Shown one piece after another: positions 21,643-29,154 of a stretch of DNA of 40,668 nucleotides. The position numbers and the translations under genes were made by a program. Origin of the DNA: a virus; IMG/VR virus record IMGVR_UViG_3300021061_000033, positions 1 through 40,668 of that record, one strand, 5' to 3'. The notes beneath the pieces are model-generated. The model saw nothing but the letters and a program-made list of their open reading frames with translations, had not been told where the DNA came from and ran no database searches. Each line of letters starts with the position of its first letter. The first letter of the stretch is position 1.

Positions 21643-22193
21643 CCGTGCTTGTAGTTGACGTAGGGGGCGAGGAGGTCGCGGACGCCGCCCGAGAGGGCGC
21701 CGGGGTTCAGCCGCTCCTCGTAGTAGTCGAGGACGAGCATCCGGACGGCGAGCCGGAGCGGCTCCGGCACGCTCGCCGAGGTGGCCCCGTAGCCGGCGAC
21801 GTAGGTGGCGCGGAAGGCGGCGGCCCCCCGGTCGTGCTCCGGCCAGTCCGCCGTGCCGTCCTCGTTGACGTGGAGCGTGTCCTGGGCGAGCACGTAGGCG
21901 GAGGCCGAGGCCGCCGCGTAGGCGCCGGAGAGCCACGTCTCCACCGTCGTCACCGACGAGACCGGCCCGTAGGGGAGCGTCACCGGGGGCCGGGCCTCGG
22001 CCGCGTCCAGCGTCACCCGGTACGTCCGGTTGATGAGGGCGCGGCCGGTGTGGGCCTCGACGGCCACGCGGGCGGCCGTGATGAGTGAGCCGATCAGCGT
22101 GTCGTCGGCGGCGTGCTCGACGCGGAGGTACGCCTTGGCCTCCGCCGAGGTGATCGGCTCCGCGGCCGGCGCCGAAGTCACCTCGACGGTCAT
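21639..22193 (-). CDS. Head-tail connector protein (gp6-like), 184 aa
   Basis: ITSAEAKAYLRVEHAADDTLIGSLITAARVAVEAHTGRALI at residues 14-54 is the classic N-terminal helix bundle of the phage gp6/gp15-like connector family. A strand region and a C-terminal helical part (PEPLRLAVRMLVLDYYEERL) follow. It would form the ring under the portal. It starts 29 bases after the upstream gene. Confidence 0.88.
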   Translation of the reverse strand: MTVEVTSAPAAEPITSAEAKAYLRVEHAADDTLIGSLITAARVAVEAHTGRALINRTYRVTLDAAEARPPVTLPYGPVSSVTTVETWLSGAYAAASASAYVLAQDTLHVNEDGTADWPEHDRGAAAFRATYVAGYGATSASVPEPLRLAVRMLVLDYYEERLNPGALSGGVRDLLAPYVNYKHG

Positions 22194-22222
22194 CGCGCTA
22201 CCTCAATCGGCCCTGCGGGCTT

Positions 22223-22762
22223 TCAGCCCTTGTTGCGGGTGGACTTCTTCGCCGTCGTCTTGGCGTCGGCGTCGGCGGTGCGGGCGGCGGCCTTGCGGCG
22301 GGCGCCCTCCTCGGCCGTGATCTTCCCGCGCTCGACGGCGGCGTCGGTGGCGGCGTCGGCCTCCGCGGCGGCGGCCTCCGCGCGCTCCGGCGCGGCCTCC
22401 CGCTCCTCGGCCACGTAGTCCCGCTTGACCGACTCCATCTTCTCGCGGTGCTCCTCGGCCACGGTCTTCGCGTGGTAGGGGCCGGCGGAGGTCTGGATGT
22501 ACTCGTCGGCCGGGAGCGTCCCGCCCGACTGCTTCGCCCACGTGTCGTCGGCGTCGCCCCCTTCTTCGAGGGGGTGGCCGTCGATGCCGGCGAGGTTCCG
22601 GGGGGAGGCGGGGTCGGTCGCGTCGTCGAGGCGGCCGTAGCCCTCGCCGGCGAGGCGGCCGGCCGCGAAGTCGGCGAGCTTCGCCGACTCGCCCTTCTTG
22701 TACGCGCGGCCGCCGGTCGTCTCGTCGCCGGGGTGGTCCTTGTCGAAGATGAAGCGTGCCAT
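22223..22762 (-). CDS. Hypothetical head-region protein, 179 aa
   Basis: Residues 1-60 resemble the short N-terminal part of small phage head proteins (MARFIFDKDHPGDETTGGRAYKKGESAKLADFAAGRLAGEG). The second half is a highly charged Glu/Ala/Lys/Arg helix ending in a basic tail. It sits between the decoration-like gene and the connector. It may bind DNA or act as a minor head component, judged from composition only. Confidence 0.6.
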   Translation of the reverse strand: MARFIFDKDHPGDETTGGRAYKKGESAKLADFAAGRLAGEGYGRLDDATDPASPRNLAGIDGHPLEEGGDADDTWAKQSGGTLPADEYIQTSAGPYHAKTVAEEHREKMESVKRDYVAEEREAAPERAEAAAAEADAATDAAVERGKITAEEGARRKAAARTADADAKTTAKKSTRNKG

Positions 22763-22828
22763 GAGAGGAGGGGGGTTGGGGGGCTGTGCCCGGTTGCTTA
22801 GACGGCGGGCCGCCGCTGGCGCGGCTCG

Positions 22829-23353
22829 CTACACGGCGGCGGAGAACGGGGTGGCCTCGGTGCCGGAGGAGGTCGTGAAGCCGTGGACGTGCCACACGTC
22901 GGAGGCGACGTCCTCGAAGAGGAACCACTCCCCCCGCGTGCCCACGCCCGTCGTCGTCCGGTTGAGCGTGATGGTGTCGTCGGTGGCCCCCGCCGCGAAC
23001 GCCTTCACGGCGTCCGAGTCGTCGGAGAGCGTCTGGACCTGCCCGATCATGGTGTCGTTGCCGGTCACCTGGATCACGAGGGAGCCCGAGGTGAGCGTGG
23101 TCCCGATGACGACGCGGAACCGGGCGCCGGAGCCGGTGGCGGCCGGGAGCGTGAGCGTCGAGCCGGCGGCGCGGTTCACCGTCACCGTCGCCCCGTCGTG
23201 CGTCGCCTCCGAGAGCGTGAGCGAGGCGGCGGTGAGGTTGATCCGCCGCGCGCTCACGTCGGCGGCCCGGTTGATCTCGGCCGCCGTCGCGTTGACGTCC
23301 TTGAGGTCGGTGGGGTCGGCGATCCCCTTCTTGAGGTTGTAGAGGGTGCCCAT
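22829..23353 (-). CDS. Beta-rich head-region protein (decoration- or fibre-like), 174 aa
   Basis: Residues 10-45 resemble the start of phage surface proteins (ADPTDLKDVNATAAEINRAADVSAR). A strand-rich domain follows, with TLTLPAATGSGARFRVVIGTTLTSGSLVIQVTGNDTM, a pattern found in capsid decoration and head-fibre proteins. It follows the capsid gene in transcription order, which fits decoration. Exact family not recognised. Confidence 0.6.
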   Translation of the reverse strand: MGTLYNLKKGIADPTDLKDVNATAAEINRAADVSARRINLTAASLTLSEATHDGATVTVNRAAGSTLTLPAATGSGARFRVVIGTTLTSGSLVIQVTGNDTMIGQVQTLSDDSDAVKAFAAGATDDTITLNRTTTGVGTRGEWFLFEDVASDVWHVHGFTTSSGTEATPFSAAV

Positions 23354-23448
23354 CGGTGCGGGGGTTGTCGGTGGCGAGGAAGGCGGCCGGGGGTGGGCTC
23401 CCCAGAGCGGGCTCCCCAGAGCCCCGGCCGTCACCCTTCCCCAAGGGC

Positions 23449-25539
23449 TCAGACGGTGACGCCGTAGCTTATTGCCGAGGCCTCGGAGTCCCGGGGGAGG
23501 AGCCCGAACCGGAGGAGCCCGACGATCTCGGTGGTGTCGGCCCGCGCGATCCGCTGCGTCTCCAGCGTCATCCGCCGCCGCCACCCGAAGAGCCACTGGT
23601 CCCAGCGGACGGCGAGGATGGAGCCGGTCGTGTTGTTCGCGCTCGTGTCCTGGTCCACCTTCCCGGCGGTGTTGGCGAGGCCGCCGTGGCGGTACGGCTC
23701 CTTGAGGTGCATGTGGGAGGCCGTCAGCACCTCGTAGCCCCAGATCCGCGTGAGGTCGCCGGCCGTGATCGTGGCCCCGTTCCCGAAGACGTCGAGCGTC
23801 TTGACGTCCTCGAGCTCCAGCGCCTTCCACATCACCCCCTCGGAGAGGAGGATGGAGATCTTGCTCTTGTCGCGGGCGTTCATGCCGCCCGTGCCCATGA
23901 GCTTGACGGTCTCGAGGAAGTCGGCCGAGGTCAGCGTGCCGGCGCTCCGGCTGTTCGCCGTGTTCGTGACGAGGGCGAGCTTCCGGAAGCCGTTGACGGT
24001 GAGGAAGTAGTCCGTGCTCGCGGGGGTGCCGGCGATGTCGTTGATGTTCGTCGTCGCGGCCGTCTCGGTGTCGCCGTCGATGACGGCGGAGTCGAGGTAC
24101 TCCGCGAACGAGGTCGTCATCTGGCGCCGGAGCTGGGCCACGAACGGGAGCATGGAGTCCTCCTCCATCTCGCCCGTCCACAGCACCCGCATCCCCATCT
24201 TGGCGAGCGTCATCGTCTCGTTGTCCGTGCCGAGCTTGGACGAGGGGACGGTGGCGGCGGGGCCGTGGTCGGTGGCGGCGACCGACGTCGCCTGGGCCAC
24301 CTTGTACGCGATGGGGTCCGTGCTCTCGACGGGGATGATGTAGGACTCCGCCCCGGCGGGGAACTCGAACTGCGGGAGCCGCTGCACCGCCACGGTGTCG
24401 TTGCGGATCTTGTCCCAGAGCATGCCCGAGGAGGCCGACGTCACCCACTCGTCGCCGTAGCTCGCCTGCGTCGAGTAGTTGAGCTCGTTCGCCTTCGTGG
24501 CCGTGAGCCCCTTCGCGGCCATGAGCGCCTTCGCCTCGGTGTAGGCGGCCGAGCGGCCCTCCTCGCCGTGGAGGCGGAGGGCGAGCGCCTTCCGCGCCGT
24601 GTGGCTGATGCCCTGCTTCGAGATCCGGTTCGCGTGGGCGTCGCCGAGCACGCCGATGAGGAAGGCGAGGTCGCCGGGGTCGGTGTGGTCGTACTTCCCG
24701 ACGTCGGCGGTGTGCTGGTTGAAGGCCGGCACGTCCACGACCCCCTTCACGTCGCGGGTGTCGGTCGGGGCGCTGAACGCCTTCATGGCCTCGGCCACGG
24801 CCGCCTTCACGGCGTCGGCGAGGCCCTCCGGGGCCGGCGCCGGGGGGGTGGGGGCCGGGTCGGGCGCGGGGGCCGGGGCCGGCGAGGGGGCGGGGGTGGG
24901 CTTCTCGTTCGGCTCCATAGCAGGGTCGTCGGCCGAGGCCGCTTTGTTGGTGTCCGGGGGGGTGACGGGCTCCGCCTGTGCGGGCCCGGTGACGTTGACG
25001 TTGATCGTGAGCGTGCCGAGGTCGCCCTTCGTGGCGATCAGCGGCGGCGGCGGCGGGAGGCTCTTGACGGGGAGCGCCGCGTTCCGGGGCTCGGCCGGCG
25101 TCGGCGTGAGGCTGGCCTCCTTCACCGGCCACGCCTTGATCCACCGCGCCTTCCCGACCTGCTCGAAGTCGGTGAGGTGGCCGACGGCGCCGCTACTCCA
25201 GCCGAGCTTGCCCTGGCGGGCGAGGTCGTAGAGCGCCCGCTCGTAGTCGTCGCGGAGGCTGAGCTGGGCCTCGATCCACAGCCCGACGTCCTCGAACTTC
25301 GCCGTGCCGCGCCCGATCTTCCGGTTCTTGAGGTGGCCGTCGCCCCCGTGGTGGTAGTACACGGAGAGGCGGTCGCCGTCCTCGACGTCGAGGTCGGTGT
25401 CCCGCGTGAAGAACTCCCCCGTGAGGTCGGGGTCGTCGGGCGTCGTGAACCGGACGAGGTAGCCGCCGACGCGGCCCTCCCCGAGCGCCTTGACGGGGCC
25501 GCCGAGGAAGACGAGCGTATCGTGGGCCACCGGCTCCAT
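23449..25539 (-). CDS. Prohead protease fused to HK97-fold major capsid protein, 696 aa
   Basis: Residues 5-150 are a prohead protease: VGGYLVRF, GEFFTRDTDL, YYHHGGDGH (61-69, catalytic His) and GWSSGAVGH (113-121, catalytic Ser). A Pro/Ala-rich linker (about 215-240) resembles a scaffold-like delta region. The HK97-type capsid follows (about 241-696): GEMEEDSMLPFVAQLRRQMTTSFAEYLDSAVIDGD, then GVMWKALELEDVKTLDVFGN and the AVRWDQWLFGWRRRM end. Most HK97-like phages have separate genes. An internal ATG at 24918 (Met208) could also give a 489-aa capsid-only product. The start is coupled to the upstream stop as TGATG. Confidence 0.85.
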   Translation of the reverse strand: MEPVAHDTLVFLGGPVKALGEGRVGGYLVRFTTPDDPDLTGEFFTRDTDLDVEDGDRLSVYYHHGGDGHLKNRKIGRGTAKFEDVGLWIEAQLSLRDDYERALYDLARQGKLGWSSGAVGHLTDFEQVGKARWIKAWPVKEASLTPTPAEPRNAALPVKSLPPPPPLIATKGDLGTLTINVNVTGPAQAEPVTPPDTNKAASADDPAMEPNEKPTPAPSPAPAPAPDPAPTPPAPAPEGLADAVKAAVAEAMKAFSAPTDTRDVKGVVDVPAFNQHTADVGKYDHTDPGDLAFLIGVLGDAHANRISKQGISHTARKALALRLHGEEGRSAAYTEAKALMAAKGLTATKANELNYSTQASYGDEWVTSASSGMLWDKIRNDTVAVQRLPQFEFPAGAESYIIPVESTDPIAYKVAQATSVAATDHGPAATVPSSKLGTDNETMTLAKMGMRVLWTGEMEEDSMLPFVAQLRRQMTTSFAEYLDSAVIDGDTETAATTNINDIAGTPASTDYFLTVNGFRKLALVTNTANSRSAGTLTSADFLETVKLMGTGGMNARDKSKISILLSEGVMWKALELEDVKTLDVFGNGATITAGDLTRIWGYEVLTASHMHLKEPYRHGGLANTAGKVDQDTSANNTTGSILAVRWDQWLFGWRRRMTLETQRIARADTTEIVGLLRFGLLPRDSEASAISYGVTV

Positions 25540-25817
25540 CAGGTGAGGGCGACGAGGTTCGTGGCCGTCGTGCTCGCCTCCGTGATGGAGACGAAGGGGA
25601 TGCGGTAGATGTGGCCGGCGAGCATCCCCGTGAAGGTGACGGCGGCGGCGTTGTTCGTCGGCTTCAGCACGACGTTGCCGGCGCCGCCGACGTAGAGCGC
25701 GGTGGCGGGCCCCCCGGTGGGCGTGAACGTGCCCCCGGAGAACGTGACGGCCTGAGCGGAGCGGAACTCGTCCAGCGGGCTCCCCCGGCAAGCGGGGTGC
25801 AGGTGCGGACGCAACAT
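25539..25817 (-). CDS. Spike-base-like protein (RCAP_Rcc01079 family resemblance), 92 aa
   Basis: From residue 25 the sequence (FSGGTFTPTGGPATALYVGGAGNV, then VTFTGMLAGHIYRIP and TEASTTATNLVAL) closely follows the short spike base proteins of gene transfer agents and related phages. These sit on the capsid. ATG 25817 is the likely start, but the first 15 residues look atypical, so translation may begin further in. The stop overlaps the protease-capsid start as TGATG. Confidence 0.7.
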   Translation of the reverse strand: MLRPHLHPACRGSPLDEFRSAQAVTFSGGTFTPTGGPATALYVGGAGNVVLKPTNNAAAVTFTGMLAGHIYRIPFVSITEASTTATNLVALT

Positions 25818-25890
25818 CCCCCGCCGACGCGCGGGGGTGTTATGCCGTCGGCTCTACCGTTCCCACTACCGTCGCGCCCTGTTGACGCCC

Positions 25891-26556
25891 CTACGCGCGC
25901 CCCTTCGTGTAGAGGATGCGCTCCACCTGCCGCACGTCGAGCATCGAGCCCGTCGCCCCCGTCTCCCGCTCCGCCAGCAGCCGCTTCGCCTCGGCGTGCC
26001 CGTGCGCGGCCTTCAGGGCGGGGTAGTCGGCCCGGATCCGCGCGTCGCGCTCGTCGCGCCACGACCGGAACGGGGCGGCCCGCCGCACGACCTCGAACCG
26101 GACGGTGCAACGGCACTGCACGCGCTCCGCCGCCGGGAGGTTGGGGTCTTGCGGCTGCATCGCCGGGTGGCCCCCGACCAGGAACGCCTCCTTGAGCCGC
26201 CGCTCCTGCCCGCCCGCCGCCCGGTGGCTCGGCCTCGTCCGGGCGTCCGGCGTGCTCACCCACACCTTCCGCAGCTCCACCCCCCGCTCCTCGGCCGCCT
26301 CCGCCGCCGCGATCTGCCCGTAGCTCATCGCAGACAGGGTTTCCGTCCGTGCAATGCGTTCGGCGCGGACGCGGGCGACCTCGGGCCACGCCTCGCGGAT
26401 CTCGGCGGCGATCTCGCGGGCGGAGAGCCCCTCGGCGACGCCCTCGGCGACGATCTCGCGGATGGCGTCGCGCGTGGTGTCGTTGATGAGGCGCACGAGG
26501 GTGGCCCCGAAGCGCCCGAGGAACGAGCGGGCCGCCTCTAGCCACCTATCCAGCAT
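25891..26556 (-). CDS. Minor head / head morphogenesis protein (SPP1 gp7-like), 221 aa
   Basis: It carries the Mu F/SPP1 gp7 signature: ARTETLSAMSYGQIAAAEAAEE, then VWVSTPDARTRPSHRAAGGQ, FLVGGHPAMQPQDPNLPAAERVQCRCTVRF. The ATG at 26556 is chosen because AAGGAGGG lies seven bases upstream, a rare clear Shine-Dalgarno in this window; ATG 26589 is further upstream. It probably binds the portal or is packed in the head. Confidence 0.88.
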   Translation of the reverse strand: MLDRWLEAARSFLGRFGATLVRLINDTTRDAIREIVAEGVAEGLSAREIAAEIREAWPEVARVRAERIARTETLSAMSYGQIAAAEAAEERGVELRKVWVSTPDARTRPSHRAAGGQERRLKEAFLVGGHPAMQPQDPNLPAAERVQCRCTVRFEVVRRAAPFRSWRDERDARIRADYPALKAAHGHAEAKRLLAERETGATGSMLDVRQVERILYTKGRA

Positions 26557-26746
26557 CGTCGTCCCCTCCTTCGAGGGCGAAGGTGTCAACGAGGACGAGG
26601 CGGCAGTGCCCGTCCTCCCCGCGCTCGTAGAGGGCGAACGCCTCCGCCGTCCGCACGGTGAGGAAGCGCTCCCCGTCGGGGAGCACGCCGGGGGGCACCG
26701 CCTCCTCGTGGGCGGGGCCGCCGATGAAGAGGGCGCTCTCAGGCAT
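26546..26746 (-). CDS. Small hypothetical protein, 66 aa
   Basis: A compact beta-type protein (SALFIGGPAHEE, RFLTVRTAEAFALYERGEDGHCRLVLVDTFAL) with an acidic tail. It overlaps both neighbours by 8-11 bases. It belongs to a group of four small genes between the portal and the minor head protein. Function unknown. Confidence 0.6.
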   Translation of the reverse strand: MPESALFIGGPAHEEAVPPGVLPDGERFLTVRTAEAFALYERGEDGHCRLVLVDTFALEGGDDDAG

Positions 26747-26972
26747 CGGAACCCATCCTCCGGAGGACGATGCGAGCGGCTTCTACGGCGCGGGCGCCTT
26801 CTACGGCGACCCGCATGGTCTCGGCGTGGGAGCGGTACGCGGCGAAGCGCTCGGCGCGCTCCCGCTCCACTTCGCCGTAGAGGAACCGGACGAGCTCCAG
26901 CAGTTCGTCCCGGTCCATCTCGGCCACGGGGCGCCCGTAGTAGTGGAGGTCCAGGGGGGCGTTCTCAGCCAT
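26739..26972 (-). CDS. Small helical hypothetical protein, 77 aa
   Basis: Residues 17-70 are a long charged helix (DRDELLELVRFLYGEVERERAERFAAY), probably coiled coil. Eight-base overlaps link it to both neighbours. Function unknown. Confidence 0.6.
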   Translation of the reverse strand: MAENAPLDLHYYGRPVAEMDRDELLELVRFLYGEVERERAERFAAYRSHAETMRVAVEGARAVEAARIVLRRMGSDA

Positions 26973-27213
26973 CGGGGTCGAGGTCGAACTCGGGGAAGGT
27001 GGCGTCGGCGCCGGCGCTCACGCCCCCCTCGTAGATCATCAGGAGCACGGCCGCGAGGTCGCCGGAGTAGCGGGCGATAGCCACGTCCACGTTCTCCCCC
27101 CGCTCTATGGCCTGCGCGATGGCCTCCCCCTGCGCTAGCAGGACGGCCTCCACCGCCGGGACGTGGGCCGTCTCTAGGGGGGCGCGGAGGGCTTCGATCT
27201 CAGGGAGCGTCAT
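26965..27213 (-). CDS. Small hypothetical protein, 82 aa
   Basis: Mostly helical and acidic, with AHVPAVEAVLLAQGEAIAQAIERGENVDVAI and an acidic end (FPEFDLDPDG). ATG 27213 overlaps the upstream stop region; ATG 27234 would add seven residues. Function unknown. Confidence 0.6.
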   Translation of the reverse strand: MTLPEIEALRAPLETAHVPAVEAVLLAQGEAIAQAIERGENVDVAIARYSGDLAAVLLMIYEGGVSAGADATFPEFDLDPDG

Positions 27214-27442
27214 CGGCAACCCCCGATCCGGCATCTCGCCGCCCGTCCTCGATGATCCGGCGCGCTAGGACTTCATCCACTTGGTCGTCTTGGTCTAACA
27301 GCCCTTCGTGAATCCAACAACGTAGGGCAGCGAAGGCCGTCCCTTCCGGGGCGAAAGGGAAGCGCATGAACGCGTAGCCCGGCACATCCGAGAGGTCCGT
27401 CGTGGTCCCGTCGAGGCGACCACCGTAGATGCGTGTGCCCAT
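27200..27442 (-). CDS. Small hypothetical protein, 80 aa
   Basis: A mixed strand-helix protein with GTRIYGGRLDGTTTDLSDV and ALRCWIHEGLLDQDDQVDEVL. GC is lower in this stretch than around it. It starts 11 bases after the small gene upstream. Function unknown. Confidence 0.55.
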   Translation of the reverse strand: MGTRIYGGRLDGTTTDLSDVPGYAFMRFPFAPEGTAFAALRCWIHEGLLDQDDQVDEVLARRIIEDGRRDAGSGVADDAP

Positions 27443-27453
27443 AGAGCGCAGGG

Positions 27454-27576
27454 TTAGTTGAGATAGAGGGTATAGCCCTTGACGACCTGCACAGCCATGA
27501 TCTCCTGATCAATCATCCGTGCGAGGTACGTCAGCCAGCGCAAGCCGGCGATGATGGAGCGTTCCTCCGGTGTCAT
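27454..27576 (-). CDS. Very small hypothetical protein, 40 aa
   Basis: ATG 27576 is coupled to the portal stop by a four-base overlap. The sequence MTPEERSIIAGLRWLTYLARMIDQEIMAVQ is an amphipathic helix. Coupling and a sensible composition support it; no function can be given. Confidence 0.5.
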   Translation of the reverse strand: MTPEERSIIAGLRWLTYLARMIDQEIMAVQVVKGYTLYLN

Positions 27577-28919
27577 AGCCCGCCCTCGAGGATCTCCCGC
27601 ACGCGGAGCCCGATGCCCTTGCCGGGCGCCTCCCCGTTCGTCGTCGTGCGCGGGACGGGGGGCCTGCCCATCGCCCCGTCGCCGCCGCCGGAGGGGGGCC
27701 CCGTGGCCGGGGGCGGGGTGAACTCCCCGAGGAGGGGGACGGGCGGGCGGCCCATGAGCTCCCGCCCCTCCTCCCGCGTCAGCACGGGGCCGCCGACGAG
27801 GAGCGACACCTGGGCCGCCTTCTCCAGCTCGTAGACCTGCATCACCTCCAGCTTCTTCGGGAGGAACCGGAACGTGTACCCGAGCTCGTTGAAGAGGTGG
27901 TCGTTCAAGGCGTCCTGGATCACGTTGCACCGGGGGAGGATCGTCCGCGTGTAGAACCCCCGCTCCTCCACCGAGGCCGTCGCGTAGTTCGCCGCGTCCC
28001 CCTTGGCGACCGAGAGCGGGAGGCCGAGCGCGTTGCTCACGGCCTCCCGCTGGGCGTCGGTGAGCGCGTCGGCGCCGAGGTCCTTGACCCCCTCCCCCAC
28101 CGTGATCGGGACGATCTTCGAGTTCATGACCTCCGTCACCCCCGCCTTCTTCTTGCCCCCGAACATCCGGTCCCACCACCTTTTCAGCTCGGACTTCTGC
28201 TCCGGCGTGAGCGGCTGCTCCGACGTGAGGAGGGTGGCCCGGAGGAGCCCCCGGTCGAGGTAGCCGTCGAGGAACGTGTCGAGGGAGTGGAGCACGTCGG
28301 CGTTGATGCGGGCCGCGTCGCCATCGGAGGAGGGGACGCCGACCTCGACGAAGGGGTCGGGCATGGCGATCATGAGCACGTCCTCGGGGGCGTACACGAC
28401 GGGCACCCCGTTCACGGTCCGCTTGAACTGGCGGATCCCGCGGTAGGGCGGGCCGGCGGCCCCGTCGTAGACGTGCTCGACGGTGCCGGGCCGCCACCAG
28501 AGGAGCCCGGTGAACCGCCCCCGCTCGCGCTCCTTGAGGGCGTGGACGATGCCGCCGATGGAGAGGAGGGCGGCCGTCTTGAAGACGAACCGCCGGAGCC
28601 CCTTGAAGGGGAGCAGCGCCTCGGGCACGTCCGGGGACTCCGAGTCCCACGCGGGGTCGGCGTCGGGGGCGGCCCCGAGGGGGTGGATGGCCCACGGGAC
28701 GTCGGCGAGCGTGTCGCCGATGACGACGACGCAGCGGCGGAACCACCCCTGGACGGCGTACGCCCGCTCCGTCGTGAAGGGGTCGCCGTGGCCGGCGAGG
28801 GCGCGGGCCCACTCCCCGGCCTGCGTGCCGGGGGAGAGGTCCATCGCCTTCGTCGCCGTGACGAGGGCGGCGCCGCCGGGAGGGCGGCGGTACGGGGGGG
28901 CGGGGTAGAGGTCAGCCAT
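27573..28919 (-). CDS. Portal protein (HK97 family), 448 aa
   Basis: The dodecameric ring for DNA entry. Recognisable parts are AYAVQGWFRRCVVVIGDTLADVPW near 54-77, the DVLMIAMPDPF region, RINADVLHSLDTFLDGYLDRGLLRATLLTSEQPLTPEQ and ALTDAQREAVSNALGLPLSVAKGD-ANYATASVEERGFYTRTILPRCNVIQDALNDHL. The last 70 residues are Pro/Gly-rich. It follows the terminase gene and a small membrane-protein gene, as expected for order. Confidence 0.9.
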   Translation of the reverse strand: MADLYPAPPYRRPPGGAALVTATKAMDLSPGTQAGEWARALAGHGDPFTTERAYAVQGWFRRCVVVIGDTLADVPWAIHPLGAAPDADPAWDSESPDVPEALLPFKGLRRFVFKTAALLSIGGIVHALKERERGRFTGLLWWRPGTVEHVYDGAAGPPYRGIRQFKRTVNGVPVVYAPEDVLMIAMPDPFVEVGVPSSDGDAARINADVLHSLDTFLDGYLDRGLLRATLLTSEQPLTPEQKSELKRWWDRMFGGKKKAGVTEVMNSKIVPITVGEGVKDLGADALTDAQREAVSNALGLPLSVAKGDAANYATASVEERGFYTRTILPRCNVIQDALNDHLFNELGYTFRFLPKKLEVMQVYELEKAAQVSLLVGGPVLTREEGRELMGRPPVPLLGEFTPPPATGPPSGGGDGAMGRPPVPRTTTNGEAPGKGIGLRVREILEGGL

Positions 28920-29154
28920 CGGCGTTCAGGAGGGCACGGAGGAGGAGGCCGACGGGGAGGCCGAGGACGAACCCGCAGGCGGCGGACCAGGGGAGGAGGA
29001 ACAGGGCCACCAGCGCCGTCTCCCACCACCGCACCGGCGCCGGGGGCTCGGTGACGGAGGCGAGGAAGAGGAGCCGCCCGCCGTCGTCTTTGGGCAGGCG
29101 GGCGAGGGCCTCGGCCCACGCGGAAGCGTCGAGGGGGGTTAGCTGAGCACCCAT
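28912..29154 (-). CDS. Small membrane protein between terminase and portal, 80 aa
   Basis: The N-terminal 35 residues are soluble (SAWAEALARLPKDDGGRLLF). Two hydrophobic stretches (about 44-60 and 62-76) form a hairpin, with few charges between. It overlaps the large terminase by 16 bases and the portal start by eight. A holin or membrane-anchored assembly factor is possible but not shown. Confidence 0.6.
   Translation of the reverse strand: MGAQLTPLDASAWAEALARLPKDDGGRLLFLASVTEPPAPVRWWETALVALFLLPWSAACGFVLGLPVGLLLRALLNADG

Noticed and set aside
23356-25608. A 750-codon plus-strand frame opposite the capsid gene
   Set aside because: Composition is that of a GC-rich antisense shadow (Arg, Gly, Val, His), while the minus strand carries clear protease and capsid motifs.
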